DNA from: Pseudeuparius sepicola
Taxonomy: Eukaryota > Arthropoda > Insecta > Coleoptera > Anthribidae
Length of the DNA stretch: 64,000 nt
NCBI GenBank assembly: GCA_963920635.1
Contig: OY987298.1
Span: forward strand, 85,631,454-85,695,453
Reading direction: 5' to 3'
How positions within the stretch are numbered: the stretch's first letter is position 1; the number at the start of each line of letters is the position of its first letter. The notes beneath the pieces are model-generated. The model was not told the DNA's origin and did no database searches. It saw nothing but the letters and a program-made list of their open reading frames with translations. Below, piece by piece: positions 11,076 to 23,083 of the stretch. The translations under genes and the position numbers were made by a program.

Positions 11076-11532
11076 TAAAGTTACGAGAAAACAGAGAATC
11101 GACGAAGAACCAGCGGAATTCAGTAATTACTTTGAAATTATCCCTGATTAAATAATTTCCCATCCAATTTCGCACTGTCACATATTGTTCTAACTACTAA
11201 GGCTAAAAGAAATACAGGGAAAGTAACCCGAAAAGAACATTTCCTATCGAAATTCACATAAAAACTAAAGTTACGAGAAAACAGAGAATCGACGAGGAAC
11301 CAGCGGAATTCAGCAATTACTTCGAAATTATCCCTGATGCAATAATTTCCCATCCAATTTCGAAAAAACTGTGTTCACACACTGTTCTACTACTAAGGTT
11401 AAGAGAAATACACGGAAATAACCAGAAAAGAATACTTCCTATCGAAATTCACATAAAAACTAAACAAAGAACGTAAGATTGTGAGTGTAGATGTGAAAAC
11501 AAGAAAGTGATAGCACTCAAAGTTAGAAAACA
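11076..11532 (-). repeat. inversion cassette, class D1, short spacer
   Basis: Inverted 11076-11464; spacer 11465-11532 (68 bp). The first inverted monomer lacks ATAA in TTCGCACTGTC. It shares AATAACCAGAAAAG with 29 kb, 36 kb and 52 kb. Confidence 0.92.
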
Positions 11533-12464
11533 ATCGGGGAAAATTTTGGAGTATTTGCAGAATTCCGATGTTTCTACGTCGATTCACTGTTTTCTCGTAA
11601 CTTTAGTTTTTATGTGAATTTCGATAGGAAATGTTCTTTTCGGGTCACTTTTCGTGTATTTCTCTTAAAATGGGTCTTTAGAACAGTGCGTGAACACAGT
11701 TTTCGCGAAATTTTATGGGAAGTTATTGAATCAGGGATAATTTCGGGGTATTTGCTGAATTCCGCTGGATCTACGTCGATTCACTGTTTTCTCGTATCTT
11801 TAGTTTTTATGTGAATTTCGATTGGAAATGTTCTTTTCGGGTTACTTTCCGAGTATTTCTCTTAACCTTAGTAGTTAGAACAGTGTGTGAACACAGTTTT
11901 CGCGAAATTGGATGGGAAGTTATTGAATCAGGGATAATTTCGGGGTATTTGCTGAATTCCGCTGGATCTACGTCGATTCACTGTTTTCTCGTATCTTTAG
12001 TTTTTATGTGAATTTCGATTGGAAATGTTCTTTTCGGGTTACTTTCCGAGTATTTCTCTTAACCTTAGTAGTTAGAACAGTGTGTGAAAACAGTTTTTGC
12101 GAAATTGGATGGGAAATTTTGGAATCAGGGATAATTACGGAGTATTTGCTGAATTGCGCTGGTTCTACGTCGATTCGCTGTTTTCTCGTAACTTTAGTTT
12201 TTATGTGAATTTCGATTCGAAATGTTCTTTCCGTGTTACTTTCTGGGTATTTCTCTTTAAATGAGTCCTTAGAACAGTGTGTGAACACAGCTTTCGCGAA
12301 ATTGGATGGGAAATTATGGAATCAGGGATAATTTCGAAGTAATTGCTGAATTCCGCTGGTTCCTCGTCTATTCTCTGTTTTCTCGTAACTTTAGTTTTTT
12401 TGTGAATTTCGATAGGAAATGTTCCTTTCGTGTAACTTTCTGTGCATTTATCTTTAAATGAGTC
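11533..12464 (+). repeat. forward run, 932 bp
   Basis: About 4.7 monomers, matching 36550-37481 and 52726-53657. It holds an extra monomer (11811-12007) that is absent from the homologous 734-bp runs at 20920, 29432, 43622 and 59798. Confidence 0.92.
11811..12007 (+). repeat. extra 197-bp monomer (copy-number variant)
   Basis: This monomer is flanked by near-identical neighbours and repeats the phase exactly at 197 bp. It is present in the 11.8, 36.8 and 53.0 kb copies of this block and missing in the 21, 29.7, 43.9 and 60.1 kb copies. Confidence 0.85.
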
Positions 12465-12733
12465 TCAAGTTACGAGAAAACAGAGAATCGACGAAGAACC
12501 AGCGGAATTCAGCAATTACTTCGAAATTATCCCTGATTCAATAATTTCCCATCCAATTTCGCAAAAACTGTGTTCACACACTGTTCTACTACTAAGGTTA
12601 AGAGAAATACACGGAAATAACCCGAAAAGAATACTTCCTATCGAAATTCACATAAAAACTAAACAAAGAACGTAAGATTGTGAGTTTAGATGTGAAAACA
12701 AGAAAAAGTGAGAGCACTCAAAGTTAGAAAACA
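12465..12733 (-). repeat. inversion cassette, class Sb
   Basis: Inverted 12465-12663; spacer 12664-12733 (allele B). The forward DNA at 12271-12393 and the inverted DNA at 12465-12587 form 123-bp arms without indels and with 6 mismatches, around a 71-nt loop. Confidence 0.93.
12664..12733 (+). repeat. cassette spacer, allele B (70 bp, representative)
   Basis: This has the same position and length as allele A but carries GTTTAGATGTG and AGTGAGAGCACTC. Allele B follows one-monomer inversions: 441, 12664, 15628, 17022, 21853, 27505 (truncated), 30366, 37681, 41812, 44555, 45742, and the second-copy equivalents. A 69-bp form with GTGAATCAAG occurs at 17022, 41812 and 57988. Confidence 0.9.
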
Positions 12734-13453
12734 ATCGGGGAAAATTCTGGAGTATTTGCTGAATTCCGCTGTTTCTACGTCGATTCACTGTTTTCTCGTA
12801 ACTTTAGTTTTTATGTGAATTTCGATAGGAAATGTTCTTTTCGGGTCACTTTCCGTGTATTTCTCTTAACCTTAGTGGTAGAACAGTGTGTGAATACGGT
12901 TTTTGCGAAATTGGATGGGATATTATTGAATCAGGCATAATTTCGGAGTATTTGCTGAATTCCGCCGGTTCTACGACATTTCTGTTTTCTCGCAACTTTA
13001 GTATTATTGTGAATTTCGATAGGAAATATTCTTTTCGTGTTGCTTTAGGTGTATTTCTCTTAAAATGAGTTCTTAGAACAGTGTGTCAAAACAGTTTTTG
13101 CGAAATTGGATGGGAAATTATCGAATCACAGATAATTTCGGAGTATTTGCTGAATTCCGCTGGTTATACGTCGATTCACTGTTTTCTCGTAACTTTAGTT
13201 CCTATGTGAATTTCGATAGGAAATGTTCCTTTCGTGTATTTCTCTTAACCTTAGTAGTTAGAACAGTGTGTGAACACAGATTTTGCGAAATTGGATGGGA
13301 AATTGTGGAATCAGGGATAATTTCGAAGTAATTGCTGAATTCCGCTGGTTCCTCGTCTATTCTCTGTTTTCTCGTAACTTTAGTTTTTTTGTGAATTTCG
13401 ATAGGAAATGTTCTTTTCGTGTTACTTTCTGTGTATTTCTCTTTAAATGAGTC
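12734..13453 (+). repeat. forward run, 720 bp
   Basis: Copy of 511-1230 at an offset of 12,223. Confidence 0.93.
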
Positions 13454-13916
13454 TAAAGTTACGAGAAAACAGAGAATCGACGAAGAACCAGCGGAATTCA
13501 GCACTTACTTTGTAATTATCCCTTATTAAATAATTTCCCATCCAATTTCGCATAAACTGTCACATATTGTTCTAACTACTAAGGTTAAGAGAAATACACG
13601 GACAGTATCCCGGAAAGAACATTTCCTATCGAAATTCACTTAAAAACTAAAGTTACGAGAAAACAGAGAATCGACGAGGAACCAGCGGAATTCAGCAATT
13701 ACTTCGAAATTATCCCTGATTCAATAATTTCCCATCCAATTTCGCAAAAACTGTGTTCACACACTGTTCTACTACTAAGGTTAAGAGAAATACACGGAAA
13801 TAACCCGAAAAGAATACTTCCTATCGAAATTCACATAAAAACTAAGCAAAGAACGTAAGATTGTGAGTGTAGATGTGAAAACAAGAAAAAGTGATAGCAC
13901 TCAAAGTTAGAAAACA
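13454..13916 (-). repeat. inversion cassette, class D2
   Basis: Inverted 13454-13846; spacer 13847-13916 (allele A, CTAAGC form). Private variant CAGCACTTACTTTG is shared with 38471 and 54647. Confidence 0.93.
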
Positions 13917-14626
13917 ATCGGGGATAATTTTGGAGTATTTGCTGAATTCCGCTGTTTCTACGTCGATTCACTGTTTTCTCGTACTTTAGTTTTTATGTGA
14001 ATTTCGATAGGAAATGTTCTTTTCGGGTCACTTTCCGTGTATTTCTCTTAACCTTAGTAGTAGAACAGTGTGTGAACACGGTTTTTGCGAAATTGGATGG
14101 GATATTATTGAATCAGGCATAATTTCGGAGTATTTGCTGAATTCCGCCGGTTCTACGACATTTCTGTTTTCTCGCAACTTTAGTATTATTGTGAATTTCG
14201 ATAGGAAATATTCTTTTCGTGTTGCTTTAGGTGTATTTCTCTTAAAATGAGTTCTTAGAACAGTGTGTCAAAACAGTTTTTGCGAAATTGGATGGGAAAT
14301 TATCGAATCACAGATAATTTCGGAGTATTTGCTGAATTCCGCTGGTTATACGTCGATCCACTGTTTTCTCGTAACTTTAGTTCCTATGTGAATTTCGATA
14401 GGAAATGTTCCTTTCGTGTATTTCTCTTAACCTTAGTAGTTAGAACAGTGTGTGAACACAGATTTTGCGAAATTGGATGGGAAATTATGGAATCAGGGAT
14501 AATTTCGAAGTAATTGCTGAATTCCGCTGGTTCCTCGTCTATTCTCTGTTTTCTCGTAACTTTAGCTTTTTTGGGAATTTCGATAGGAAATGTTCTTTTC
14601 GGGTTACTTTCTTCTTTAAATGAGTC
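13917..14626 (+). repeat. forward run, 710 bp
   Basis: About 3.6 monomers. From about 14014 it matches 39609 onward (offset 25,595). The 39 kb copy has about 578 bp more between the spacer and this point. Confidence 0.92.
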
Positions 14627-15087
14627 TAAAGTTACGAGAAAACAGAGAATCGACGAAGAACCAGCGGAATTCAGTAATTACTTTGAAATTATCCCTGATT
14701 CAATAATTTCCCATCCAATTTCGCATAAACTGTCACATATTGTTCTAACTACTAAGGTTAAAAGAAATACAGGGAAAGTAACCCGAAAAGAACATTTCCT
14801 ATCGAAATTCACATAAAAACTAAAGTTACGAGAAAACAGAGAATCGACGAGGAACCAGCGGAATTCAGCAATTACTTCGAAATTATCCCTGATTCAATAA
14901 TTTCCCATCCAATTTCGAAAAAACTGTGTTCACACACTGTTCTACTACTAAGGTTAAGAGAAATACACGGAAATAACCAGAAAAGAATACTTCCTATCGA
15001 AATTCACATAAAAACTAAACAAAGAACGTAAGATTGTGAGTGTAGATGTGAAAACAAGAAAGTGATAGCACTCAAAGTTAGAAAACA
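14627..15087 (-). repeat. inversion cassette, class D1, short spacer
   Basis: Inverted 14627-15019; spacer 15020-15087 (68 bp). The left half matches 40222 onward. The right end (AATAACCAGAAAAG and short spacer) matches 11.4 kb, so the cassette is mosaic. Confidence 0.9.
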
Positions 15088-15428
15088 ATCGGGGAAAATT
15101 TTGGAGTATTTGCAGAATTCCGATGTTTCTACGTCGATTCACTGTTTTCTCGTAACTTTAGTTTTTATGTGAATTTCGATAGGAAATGTTCTTTTCGGGT
15201 CACTTTTCGTGTATTTCTCTTAAAATGGGTCTTTAGAACAGTGCGTGAACACAGTTTTCGCGAAATTGGATGGGAAGTTATTGAATCAGGGATAATTTCG
15301 AAGTAATTGCTGAATTCCGCTGGTTCCTCGTCTATTCTCTGTTTTCTCGTAACTTTAGTTTTTTTGTGAATTTCGATAGGAAATGTTCCTTTCGTGTTAC
15401 TTTCTGTGCATTTATCTTGAAATGAGTC
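15088..15428 (+). repeat. forward run, 341 bp (very short)
   Basis: Only about 1.7 monomers separate two cassettes. It ends GCATTTATCTTGAAATGAGTC, one base different from the usual junction. Confidence 0.92.
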
Positions 15429-15697
15429 TAAAGTTACGAGAAAACAGAGAATCGACGAAGAACCAGCGGAATTCAGCAATTACTTCGAAATTATCCCTGA
15501 TTCAATAATTTCCCATCCAATTTCGCAAAAATTGTGTTCACACACTGTTCTACTACTAAGGTTAAGAGAAATACACGGAAATAACCCGAAAAGAATACTT
15601 CCTATCGAAATTCACATAAAAACTAAACAAAGAACGTAAGATTGTGAGTTTAGATGTGAAAACAAGAAAAAGTGAGAGCACTCAAAGTTAGAAAACA
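15429..15697 (-). repeat. inversion cassette, class Sb
   Basis: Inverted 15429-15627 beginning TAAAG; spacer 15628-15697 (allele B). Confidence 0.92.
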
Positions 15698-16821
15698 ATC
15701 GGGGAAAATTTTGGAGTATTTGCTGAATTCCGCTGGTTCTACGTCGATTCTCTGTTTTCTCGTAACTTTAGTTTTTATGTGAATTTCGATAGGAAATGTT
15801 CTTTTCGGGTCACTTTTCGTGTATTTCTCTTAAAATGGGTCTTTAGAACAGTGTGTGAACACAGTTTTCGCGAAATTGGATGGGAAGTTATTGAATCAGG
15901 GATAATTTCGAAGTAATTGCTGAATTCCGCTGTTTCTACGTCGATTCACTGTTTTCTCGTAACTTTAGTTTTTTTGTGAATTTCGATAGGAAATGTTCTT
16001 TTCGTGTTACTTTCTGTGTATTTCTCTTAAAATGAGACCTTAGAACAGTGTGTGAAAACAGTTTATGCGAAATGGATGGGAAGTTACGGAATCAGGAATA
16101 ATTTCGGAGTATTTGCTGAATTCCGCTGGATCTACGTCGATTCACTGTTTTCTCGTATCTTTAGTTTTTATGTGAATTTCGATTGGAAATGTTCTTTTCA
16201 GGTTACTTTCCGAGTATTTCTCTTAACCTTAGTAGTTAGAACATTGTGTGAATACAATTTTTGCGAAATTGGATGGAAAATTATGGAATCAGGGATAATT
16301 TCGGAGTATTTGCTGAATTCCGCTGGTTTACGTCGATTGTCTGTTTTCTCGTAACTTTAGTTTTTATGTGATTACGATAGGAAATGTTCTTTTCGGGTTA
16401 CTTTCCGAGTATTTCTCCTAACCTTAGTAGTTAGAACACCGTGTGAATACAATTTCTGCGAAATCGGATGGAAAATTATGGAATCAGGGATAATTTCGAA
16501 ATAATGGCTTAATTCCGCTGGTTCTTCATCGATTCTCTGTTTTCTCGTAACTTTAGTTTGTATGTGAATTTCGATAGGAAATGTTCTTTCCGTGTTACTT
16601 TCTGTATTTCTCTTTAAATGAGTCCTTAGAACAGTGTGTGAACACAGCTTTCGCGAAATTGGATGGGAAATTATGGAATCAGGGATAATTTCGAAGTAAT
16701 TGCTGAATTCCGCTGGTTCCTCGTCTATTCTCTGTTTTCTCGTAACTTTAGTTTTTTTGTGAATTTCGATAGGAAATGTTCCTTTCGTGTTACTTTCTGT
16801 GCATTTATCTTTAAATGAGTC
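15698..16821 (+). repeat. forward run, 1,124 bp
   Basis: About 5.7 monomers. Small lesions include AAATGGATGG (two bases lost) near 16070, TGGTTTACGTCG near 16327 and TTACGATAGG near 16374. The last 0.45 kb matches 41.15-41.61 kb. Confidence 0.92.
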
Positions 16822-17090
16822 TAAAGTTACGAGAAAACAGTGAATCGACGTAGATCCAGCGGAATTCAGCAAATACTCCGTAATTATTCCTGATTCCGTA
16901 ACTTCCCATCCAATTTCGCATAAACTGTTTTCACACACTGTTCTAAGGTCTCATTTTAAGAGAAATACACGGAAATAACCCGAAAAGAATACTTCCTATC
17001 GAAATTCACATAAAAACTAAACAAAGAACGTAAGATTGTGAGTTTAGATGTGAATCAAGAAAAAGTGAGAGCACTCAAAGTTAGAAAACA
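16822..17090 (-). repeat. inversion cassette, class Sa (one inverted monomer + spacer)
   Basis: Inverted 16822-17021; spacer 17022-17090 (allele B, 69 bp). In class Sa the inverted monomer carries GTGAATCGACGTAGATCC and AAGGTCTCATTTTAAG. 16832-16970 is the reverse complement of forward 17212-17350 with one mismatch in 139. Confidence 0.93.
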
Positions 17091-18204
17091 ATCGGGGAAA
17101 ATTTTGGAGTATTTGCTGAATTCCGCTGTTTCTACATCGATTCACTGTTTTCTCGTAACTTTAGTTTTTTTGTGAATTTCGATAGGAAATGTTCTTTTCG
17201 TGTTACTTTCTGTGTATTTCTCTTAAAATGAGACCTTAGAACAGTGTGTGAAAACAGTTTATGCGAAATTGGATGGGAAGTTACGGAATCAGGAATAATT
17301 TCGGAGTATTTGCTGAATTCCGCTGGATCTACGTCGATTCACTGTTTTCTTGTATCTTTAGTTTTTATGTGAATTTCGATTGGAAATGTTCTTTTCAGGT
17401 TACTTTCCGAGTATTTCTCTTAACCTTAGTAGTTAGAACATTGTGTGAATACAATTTTTGCGAAATTGGATGGAAAATTATGGAATCAGGGATAATTTCG
17501 GAGTATTTGCTGAATTCCGCTGGTTCTACGTCGATTGTCTGTTTTCTCGTAACTTTAGTTTTTATGTGATTTCGATAGGAAATGTTCTTTTCGGGTTACT
17601 TTCCGAGTATTTCTCCTAACCTTAGTAGTTAGAACACCGTGTGAATACAATTTCTGCGAAATCGGATGGAAAATTATTGAATCAGTCATAATTTCGGAGT
17701 ATTTGCTGAATTCCGCCGGTTCTACGACATTTCTGTTTTCTCGCAACTTTAGTATTATTGTGAATTTCGATAGGAAATATTCTTTTCGTGTTGCTTTAGG
17801 TGTATTTCTCTTAAAATGAGTTCTTAGAACAGTGTGTCAAAACAGTTTTTGCGAAATTGGATGGGAAATTATCGAATCACAGATAATTTCGGAGTATTTG
17901 CTGAATTCCGCTGGTTATACGTCGATTCACTGTTTTCTCGTAACTTTAGTTCCTATGTGAATTTCGATAGGAAATGTTCCTTTCGTGTATTTCTCTTAAC
18001 CTTAGTAGTTAGAACAGTGTGTGAACACAGATTTTGCGAAATTGGATGGGAAATTGTGGAATCAGGGATAATTTCGAAGTAATTGCTGAATTCCGCTGGT
18101 TCCTCGTCTATTCTCTGTTTTCTCGTAACTTTAGTTTTTTTGTGAATTTCGATAGGAAATGTTCTTTTCGTGTTACTTTCTGTGTATTTCTCTTTAAATG
18201 AGTC
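17091..18204 (+). repeat. forward run, 1,114 bp
   Basis: About 5.7 monomers. The first half matches 41881-42450 and the last part matches 42.8-43.19 kb. About 200 bp of the 42 kb run is missing between them. Confidence 0.92.
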
Positions 18205-18657
18205 TAAAGTTACGAGAAAACAGAGAATCGACGAAGAACCAGCGGAATTCAGCAATTACTTTGTAATTATCCCTTATTAAATAATTTCCCATCCAATTTC
18301 GCATAAACTGTCACATATTGTTCTAACTACTAAGGTTAAGAGAAATACACGGACAGTATCCCGGAAAGAACATTTCCTATCGAAATTCACTACTAAAGTT
18401 ACGAGAAAACAGAGAATCGACGAGGAACCAGCGGAATTCAGCAATTACTTCGAAATTATCCCTGATTCAATAATTTCCCATCCAATTTCGCAAAAACTGT
18501 GTTCACACACTACTACTAAGGTTAAGAGAAATACACGGAAATAACCCGAAAAGAATACTTCCTATCGAAATTCACATAAAAACTAAGCAAAGAACGTAAG
18601 ATTGTGAGTGTAGATGTGAAATCAAGAAAAAGTGATAGCACTCAAAGTTAGAAAACA
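18205..18657 (-). repeat. inversion cassette, class D2, two 5-bp deletions
   Basis: Inverted 18205-18587 (383 bp); spacer 18588-18657. The deletions are in CACTACTAAAG and CACTACTACTAAGG, both shared with 43191 and 59367. Confidence 0.92.
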
Positions 18658-20462
18658 ATCGGGGATAATTTTGGAGTATTTGCTGAATTCCGCTGTTTCT
18701 ACGTCGATTCACTGTTTTCTCGTACTTTAGTTTTTAATGTGAATTTCGATAGGAAATGTTCTTTTCGGGTCACTTTTCGTGTATTTCTCTTAAAATGGGT
18801 CTTTAGAACAGTGCGTGAACACAGTTTTCGCGAAATTGGATGGAAAGTTATTGAATCAGGGATAATTTCGGAGTATTTGCTGAATTCTCTGTTTTCTCGA
18901 AACTTTAGTTTTTTTGTGAATTTCGATAGGAAATGTTCTTTTCGTGTTACTTTCTGTGTATTTCTCTTAACCTTAGTAGTTAGAACAGTGTGTGAACACA
19001 GTTTTTGCGAATTTGGATGGGAAATTGTGGAATCAGGGATAATTTCGGAGTATTTGCTGAATTGCGCTGGTTCTACGTCGATTCACTGTTTTCTCGTAAC
19101 TTTAGTTTTTATGTGAATTTCGATTCGAAATGTTCTTTCCGTGTTACTTTCTGGGTATTTCTCTTTAAATGAGTCCTTAGAACAGTGTGTGAACACAGCT
19201 TTCGCGAAATTGGATGGGAAATTATGGAATCAGGGATAATTTCGAAGTAATTGCTGAATTCCGCTGGTTCCTCGTCTATTCTCTGTTTTCTCGTAACTTT
19301 AGTTTTTTTGTGAATTTCGATAGGAAATGTTCTTTTCGTGTTACTTTCCGAGTATTTCTCTTAACCTTGGTAGTTAGAACACTGTGTGAATACAATTTCT
19401 GCGAAATTGGATGGAAAATTATTGAATCAGGGATAATTTCGGAGTATTGCTGAATTCCGCTGGTTCCTCGTCGATTCTCTGTTTTCTCGAAACTTTAGTT
19501 TTTTTTTGAATTTCGATAGGAAATTTTCTTTTCGTATTACATTCCGTGTATTTCTCTTAAAATGAGTCCTTAGAACAGCGTGTGAAAACAGTTTTTGCGA
19601 AATTGGATGAGAAATTATGGAATGAGGGATAATTTCGGAGTATTGGCTGAATTCCGCTGGTTCTACGTCGATTGTCTGTTTTCTCGTAACTTTAGTTTTT
19701 ATGTGATTTCGATAGGAAATGTTCTTTTCGTATTACATTCCGTGTATTTCTCTTAAAATGAGTCCTTAGAACAGCGTGTGAAAACAGTTTTTGCGAAATT
19801 GGATGAGAAATTATGGAATGAGGGATAATTTCGGAGTATTTGCTGAATTCCGCTGGTTCTACTTCGATTCTCTGTTTTCTCAACTTTAGTTTTCGATTGG
19901 AAATGTTCAATTCGAATTACATTCCGTGTATTTCTTTTAAAATTAGTACTTAGAACAGTGTGTGAAAACAGTTTTTGCGAAATTGGATGGGAAATTATCG
20001 AATCACGGATAGTTTCGGAGTATTTGCTGAATTCCGCTGGTTCTACGTCGAATCTGTTTTCTCGTAACTTTAGTTTTTATGTGAATTTCGATAGGAAATG
20101 TTCTTTTCGGGTTACTTTCCGAGTATTTCTCTTAAGCTGAATTGCGCCGGTTCTACGACAATTCTGTTTTCTCGTAACTTTAGTTTTTATGTGAATTTCG
20201 ATTGGAAATGTTTTGTGAATACACAGAAAGTTACAAGAAATGTTACTTTCTGTGTATTTCTCTTAAAATGAGTCCTAACAACAGCGTGTGAAAGCAGTTT
20301 ATGCGAAATTAGATGGTAAATTAAGGAATCAGGGATAATTTCGAAGTAATTGCTGAATTCCGCTGGTTCCTCGTCTATTCTCTGTTTTCTCGTAACTTCA
20401 GTTTTTTTGTGAATTTCGATAGGAAATGTTCTTTTCGTGTTACTTTCTTCTTTAAATGAGTC
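18658..20462 (+). repeat. forward run, 1,805 bp
   Basis: About 9.2 monomers. The first 1.1 kb matches 1500 onward and 25488 onward; the last part matches 10.6-11.07 kb. It contains the hairpin at 20218. Confidence 0.92.
20218..20258. repeat. imperfect hairpin (one arm mismatch)
   Basis: AAAGTTAC variant of the 41-bp hairpin. Confidence 0.88.
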
Positions 20463-20919
20463 TAAAGTTACGAGAAAACAGAGAATCGACGAAGAACCAG
20501 CGGAATTCAGTAATTACTTTGAAATTATCCCTGATTAAATAATTTCCCATCCAATTTCGCACTGTCACATATTGTTCTAACTACTAAGGTTAAAAGAAAT
20601 ACAGGGAAAGTAACCCGAAAAGAACATTTCCTATCGAAATTCACATAAAAACTAAAGTTACGAGAAAACAGAGAATCGACGAGGAACCAGCGGAATTCAG
20701 CAATTACTTCGAAATTATCCCTGATTCAATAATTTCCCATCCAATTTCGAAAAAACTGTGTTCACACACTGTTCTACTACTAAGGTTAAGAGAAATACAC
20801 GGAAATAACCCGAAAAGAATACTTCCTATCGAAATTCACATAAAAACTAAACAAAGAACGTAAGATTGTGAGTGTAGATGTGAAAACAAGAAAGTGATAG
20901 CACTCAAAGTTAGAAAACA
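20463..20919 (-). repeat. inversion cassette, class D1, short spacer
   Basis: Inverted 20463-20851; spacer 20852-20919 (68 bp). It lacks ATAA in TTCGCACTGTC, as at 11076. Confidence 0.92.
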
Positions 20920-21653
20920 ATCGGGGAAAATTTTGGAGTATTTGCTGAATTCCGATGTTTCTACGTCGATTCACTGTTTCTCGTAACTTTAGTTTTTATG
21001 TGAATTTCGATAGGAAATGTTCTTTTCGGGTCACTTTTCGTGTATTTCTCTTAAAATGGGTCTTTAGAACAGTGCGTGAACACAGTTTTCGCGAAATTGG
21101 ATGGGAAGTTATTGAATCAGGGATAATTTCGGGGTATTTGCTGAATTCCGCTGGATCTACGTCGATTCACTGTTTTCTCGTATCTTTAGTTTTTATGTGA
21201 ATTTCGATTGGAAATGTTCTTTTCGGGTTACTTTCCGAGTATTTCTCTTAACCTTAGTAGTTAGAACAGTGTGTGAAAACAGTTTTTGCGAAATTGGATG
21301 GGAAATTTTGGAATCAGGGATAATTACGGAGTATTTGCTGAATTGCGCTGGTTCTACGTCGATTCGCTGTTTTCTCGTAACTTTAGTTTTTATGTGAATT
21401 TCGATTCGAAATGTTCTTTCCGTGTTACTTTCTGGGTATTTCTCTTTAAATGAGTCCTTAGAACAGTGTGTGAACACAGCTTTCGCGAAATTGGATGGGA
21501 AATTATGGAATCAGGGATAATTTCGAAGTAATTGCTGAATTCCGCTGGTTCCTCGTCTATTCTCTGTTTTCTCGTAACTTTAGTTTTTTTGTGAATTTCG
21601 ATAGGAAATGTTCCTTTCGTGTAACTTTCTGTGCATTTATCTTTAAATGAGTC
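20920..21653 (+). repeat. forward run, 734 bp
   Basis: The 932-bp block of 11.5 kb without the extra monomer and with one T lost in ACTGTTTCTCG near 20978. Confidence 0.92.
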
Positions 21654-21922
21654 TCAAGTTACGAGAAAACAGAGAATCGACGAAGAACCAGCGGAATTCA
21701 GCAATTACTTCGAAATTATCCCTGATTCAATAATTTCCCATCCAATTTCGCAAAAACTGTGTTCACACACTGTTCTACTACTAAGGTTAAGAGAAATACA
21801 CGGAAATAACCCGAAAAGAATACTTCCTATCGAAATTCACATAAAAACTAAACAAAGAACGTAAGATTGTGAGTTTAGATGTGAAAACAAGAAAAAGTGA
21901 GAGCACTCAAAGTTAGAAAACA
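21654..21922 (-). repeat. inversion cassette, class Sb
   Basis: Inverted 21654-21852; spacer 21853-21922 (allele B). Copy of 12465-12733 at an offset of 9,189. Confidence 0.93.
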
Positions 21923-22642
21923 ATCGGGGAAAATTCTGGAGTATTTGCTGAATTCCGCTGTTTCTACGTCGATTCACTGTTTTCTCGTAACTTTAGTTTT
22001 TATGTGAATTTCGATAGGAAATGTTCTTTTCGGGTCACTTTCCGTGTATTTCTCTTAACCTTAGTGGTAGAACAGTGTGTGAATACGGTTTTTGCGAAAT
22101 TGGATGGGATATTATTGAATCAGGCATAATTTCGGAGTATTTGCTGAATTCCGCCGGTTCTACGACATTTCTGTTTTCTCGCAACTTTAGTATTATTGTG
22201 AATTTCGATAGGAAATATTCTTTTCGTGTTGCTTTAGGTGTATTTCTCTTAAAATGAGTTCTTAGAACAGTGTGTCAAAACAGTTTTTGCGAAATTGGAT
22301 GGGAAATTATCGAATCACAGATAATTTCGGAGTATTTGCTGAATTCCGCTGGTTATACGTCGATTCACTGTTTTCTCGTAACTTTAGTTCCTATGTGAAT
22401 TTCGATAGGAAATGTTCCTTTCGTGTATTTCTCTTAACCTTAGTAGTTAGAACAGTGTGTGAACACAGATTTTGCGAAATTGGATGGGAAATTGTGGAAT
22501 CAGGGATAATTTCGAAGTAATTGCTGAATTCCGCTGGTTCCTCGTCTATTCTCTGTTTTCTCGTAACTTTAGTTTTTTTGTGAATTTCGATAGGAAATGT
22601 TCTTTTCGTGTTACTTTCTGTGTATTTCTCTTTAAATGAGTC
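21923..22642 (+). repeat. forward run, 720 bp
   Basis: Copy of 12734-13453 at an offset of 9,189. Confidence 0.93.
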
Positions 22643-23083
22643 TAAAGTTACGAGAAAACAGAGAATCGACCTTCGTCCAGCGGAATTCAGCAATTACTTT
22701 GTAATTATCCCTTATTAAATAATTTCCCATCCAATTTCGCATAAACTGTCACATATTGTTCTAACTACTAAGGTTAAGAGAAATACACGGACAGTATCCC
22801 GGAAAGAACATTTCCTATCGAAATTCACTTAAAAACTAAAGTTAGGAACCAGCGGAATTCAGCAATTACTTCGAAATTATCCCTGATTCAATAATTTCCC
22901 ATCCAATTTCGCAAAAACTGTGTTCACACACTGTTCTACTACTAAGGTTAAGAGAAATACACGGAAATAACCCGAAAAGAATACTTCCTATCGAAATTCA
23001 CATAAAAACTAAGCAAAGAACGTAAGATTGTGAGTGTAGATGTGAAAACAAGAAAAAGTGATAGCACTCAAAGTTAGAAAACA
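22643..23083 (-). repeat. inversion cassette, class D2, with template switch and 22-bp deletion
   Basis: Inverted 22643-23013; spacer 23014-23083. At 22671-22677 CTTCGTC replaces GAAGAAC, and at 22844/22845 a 22-bp stretch is lost (GTTA|GGAACC). Confidence 0.92.

Noticed and set aside
11816..11832. True CENP-B box
   Set aside because: The ungapped comparison fails four of the nine essential positions, so it is kept only as a low-interest resemblance.
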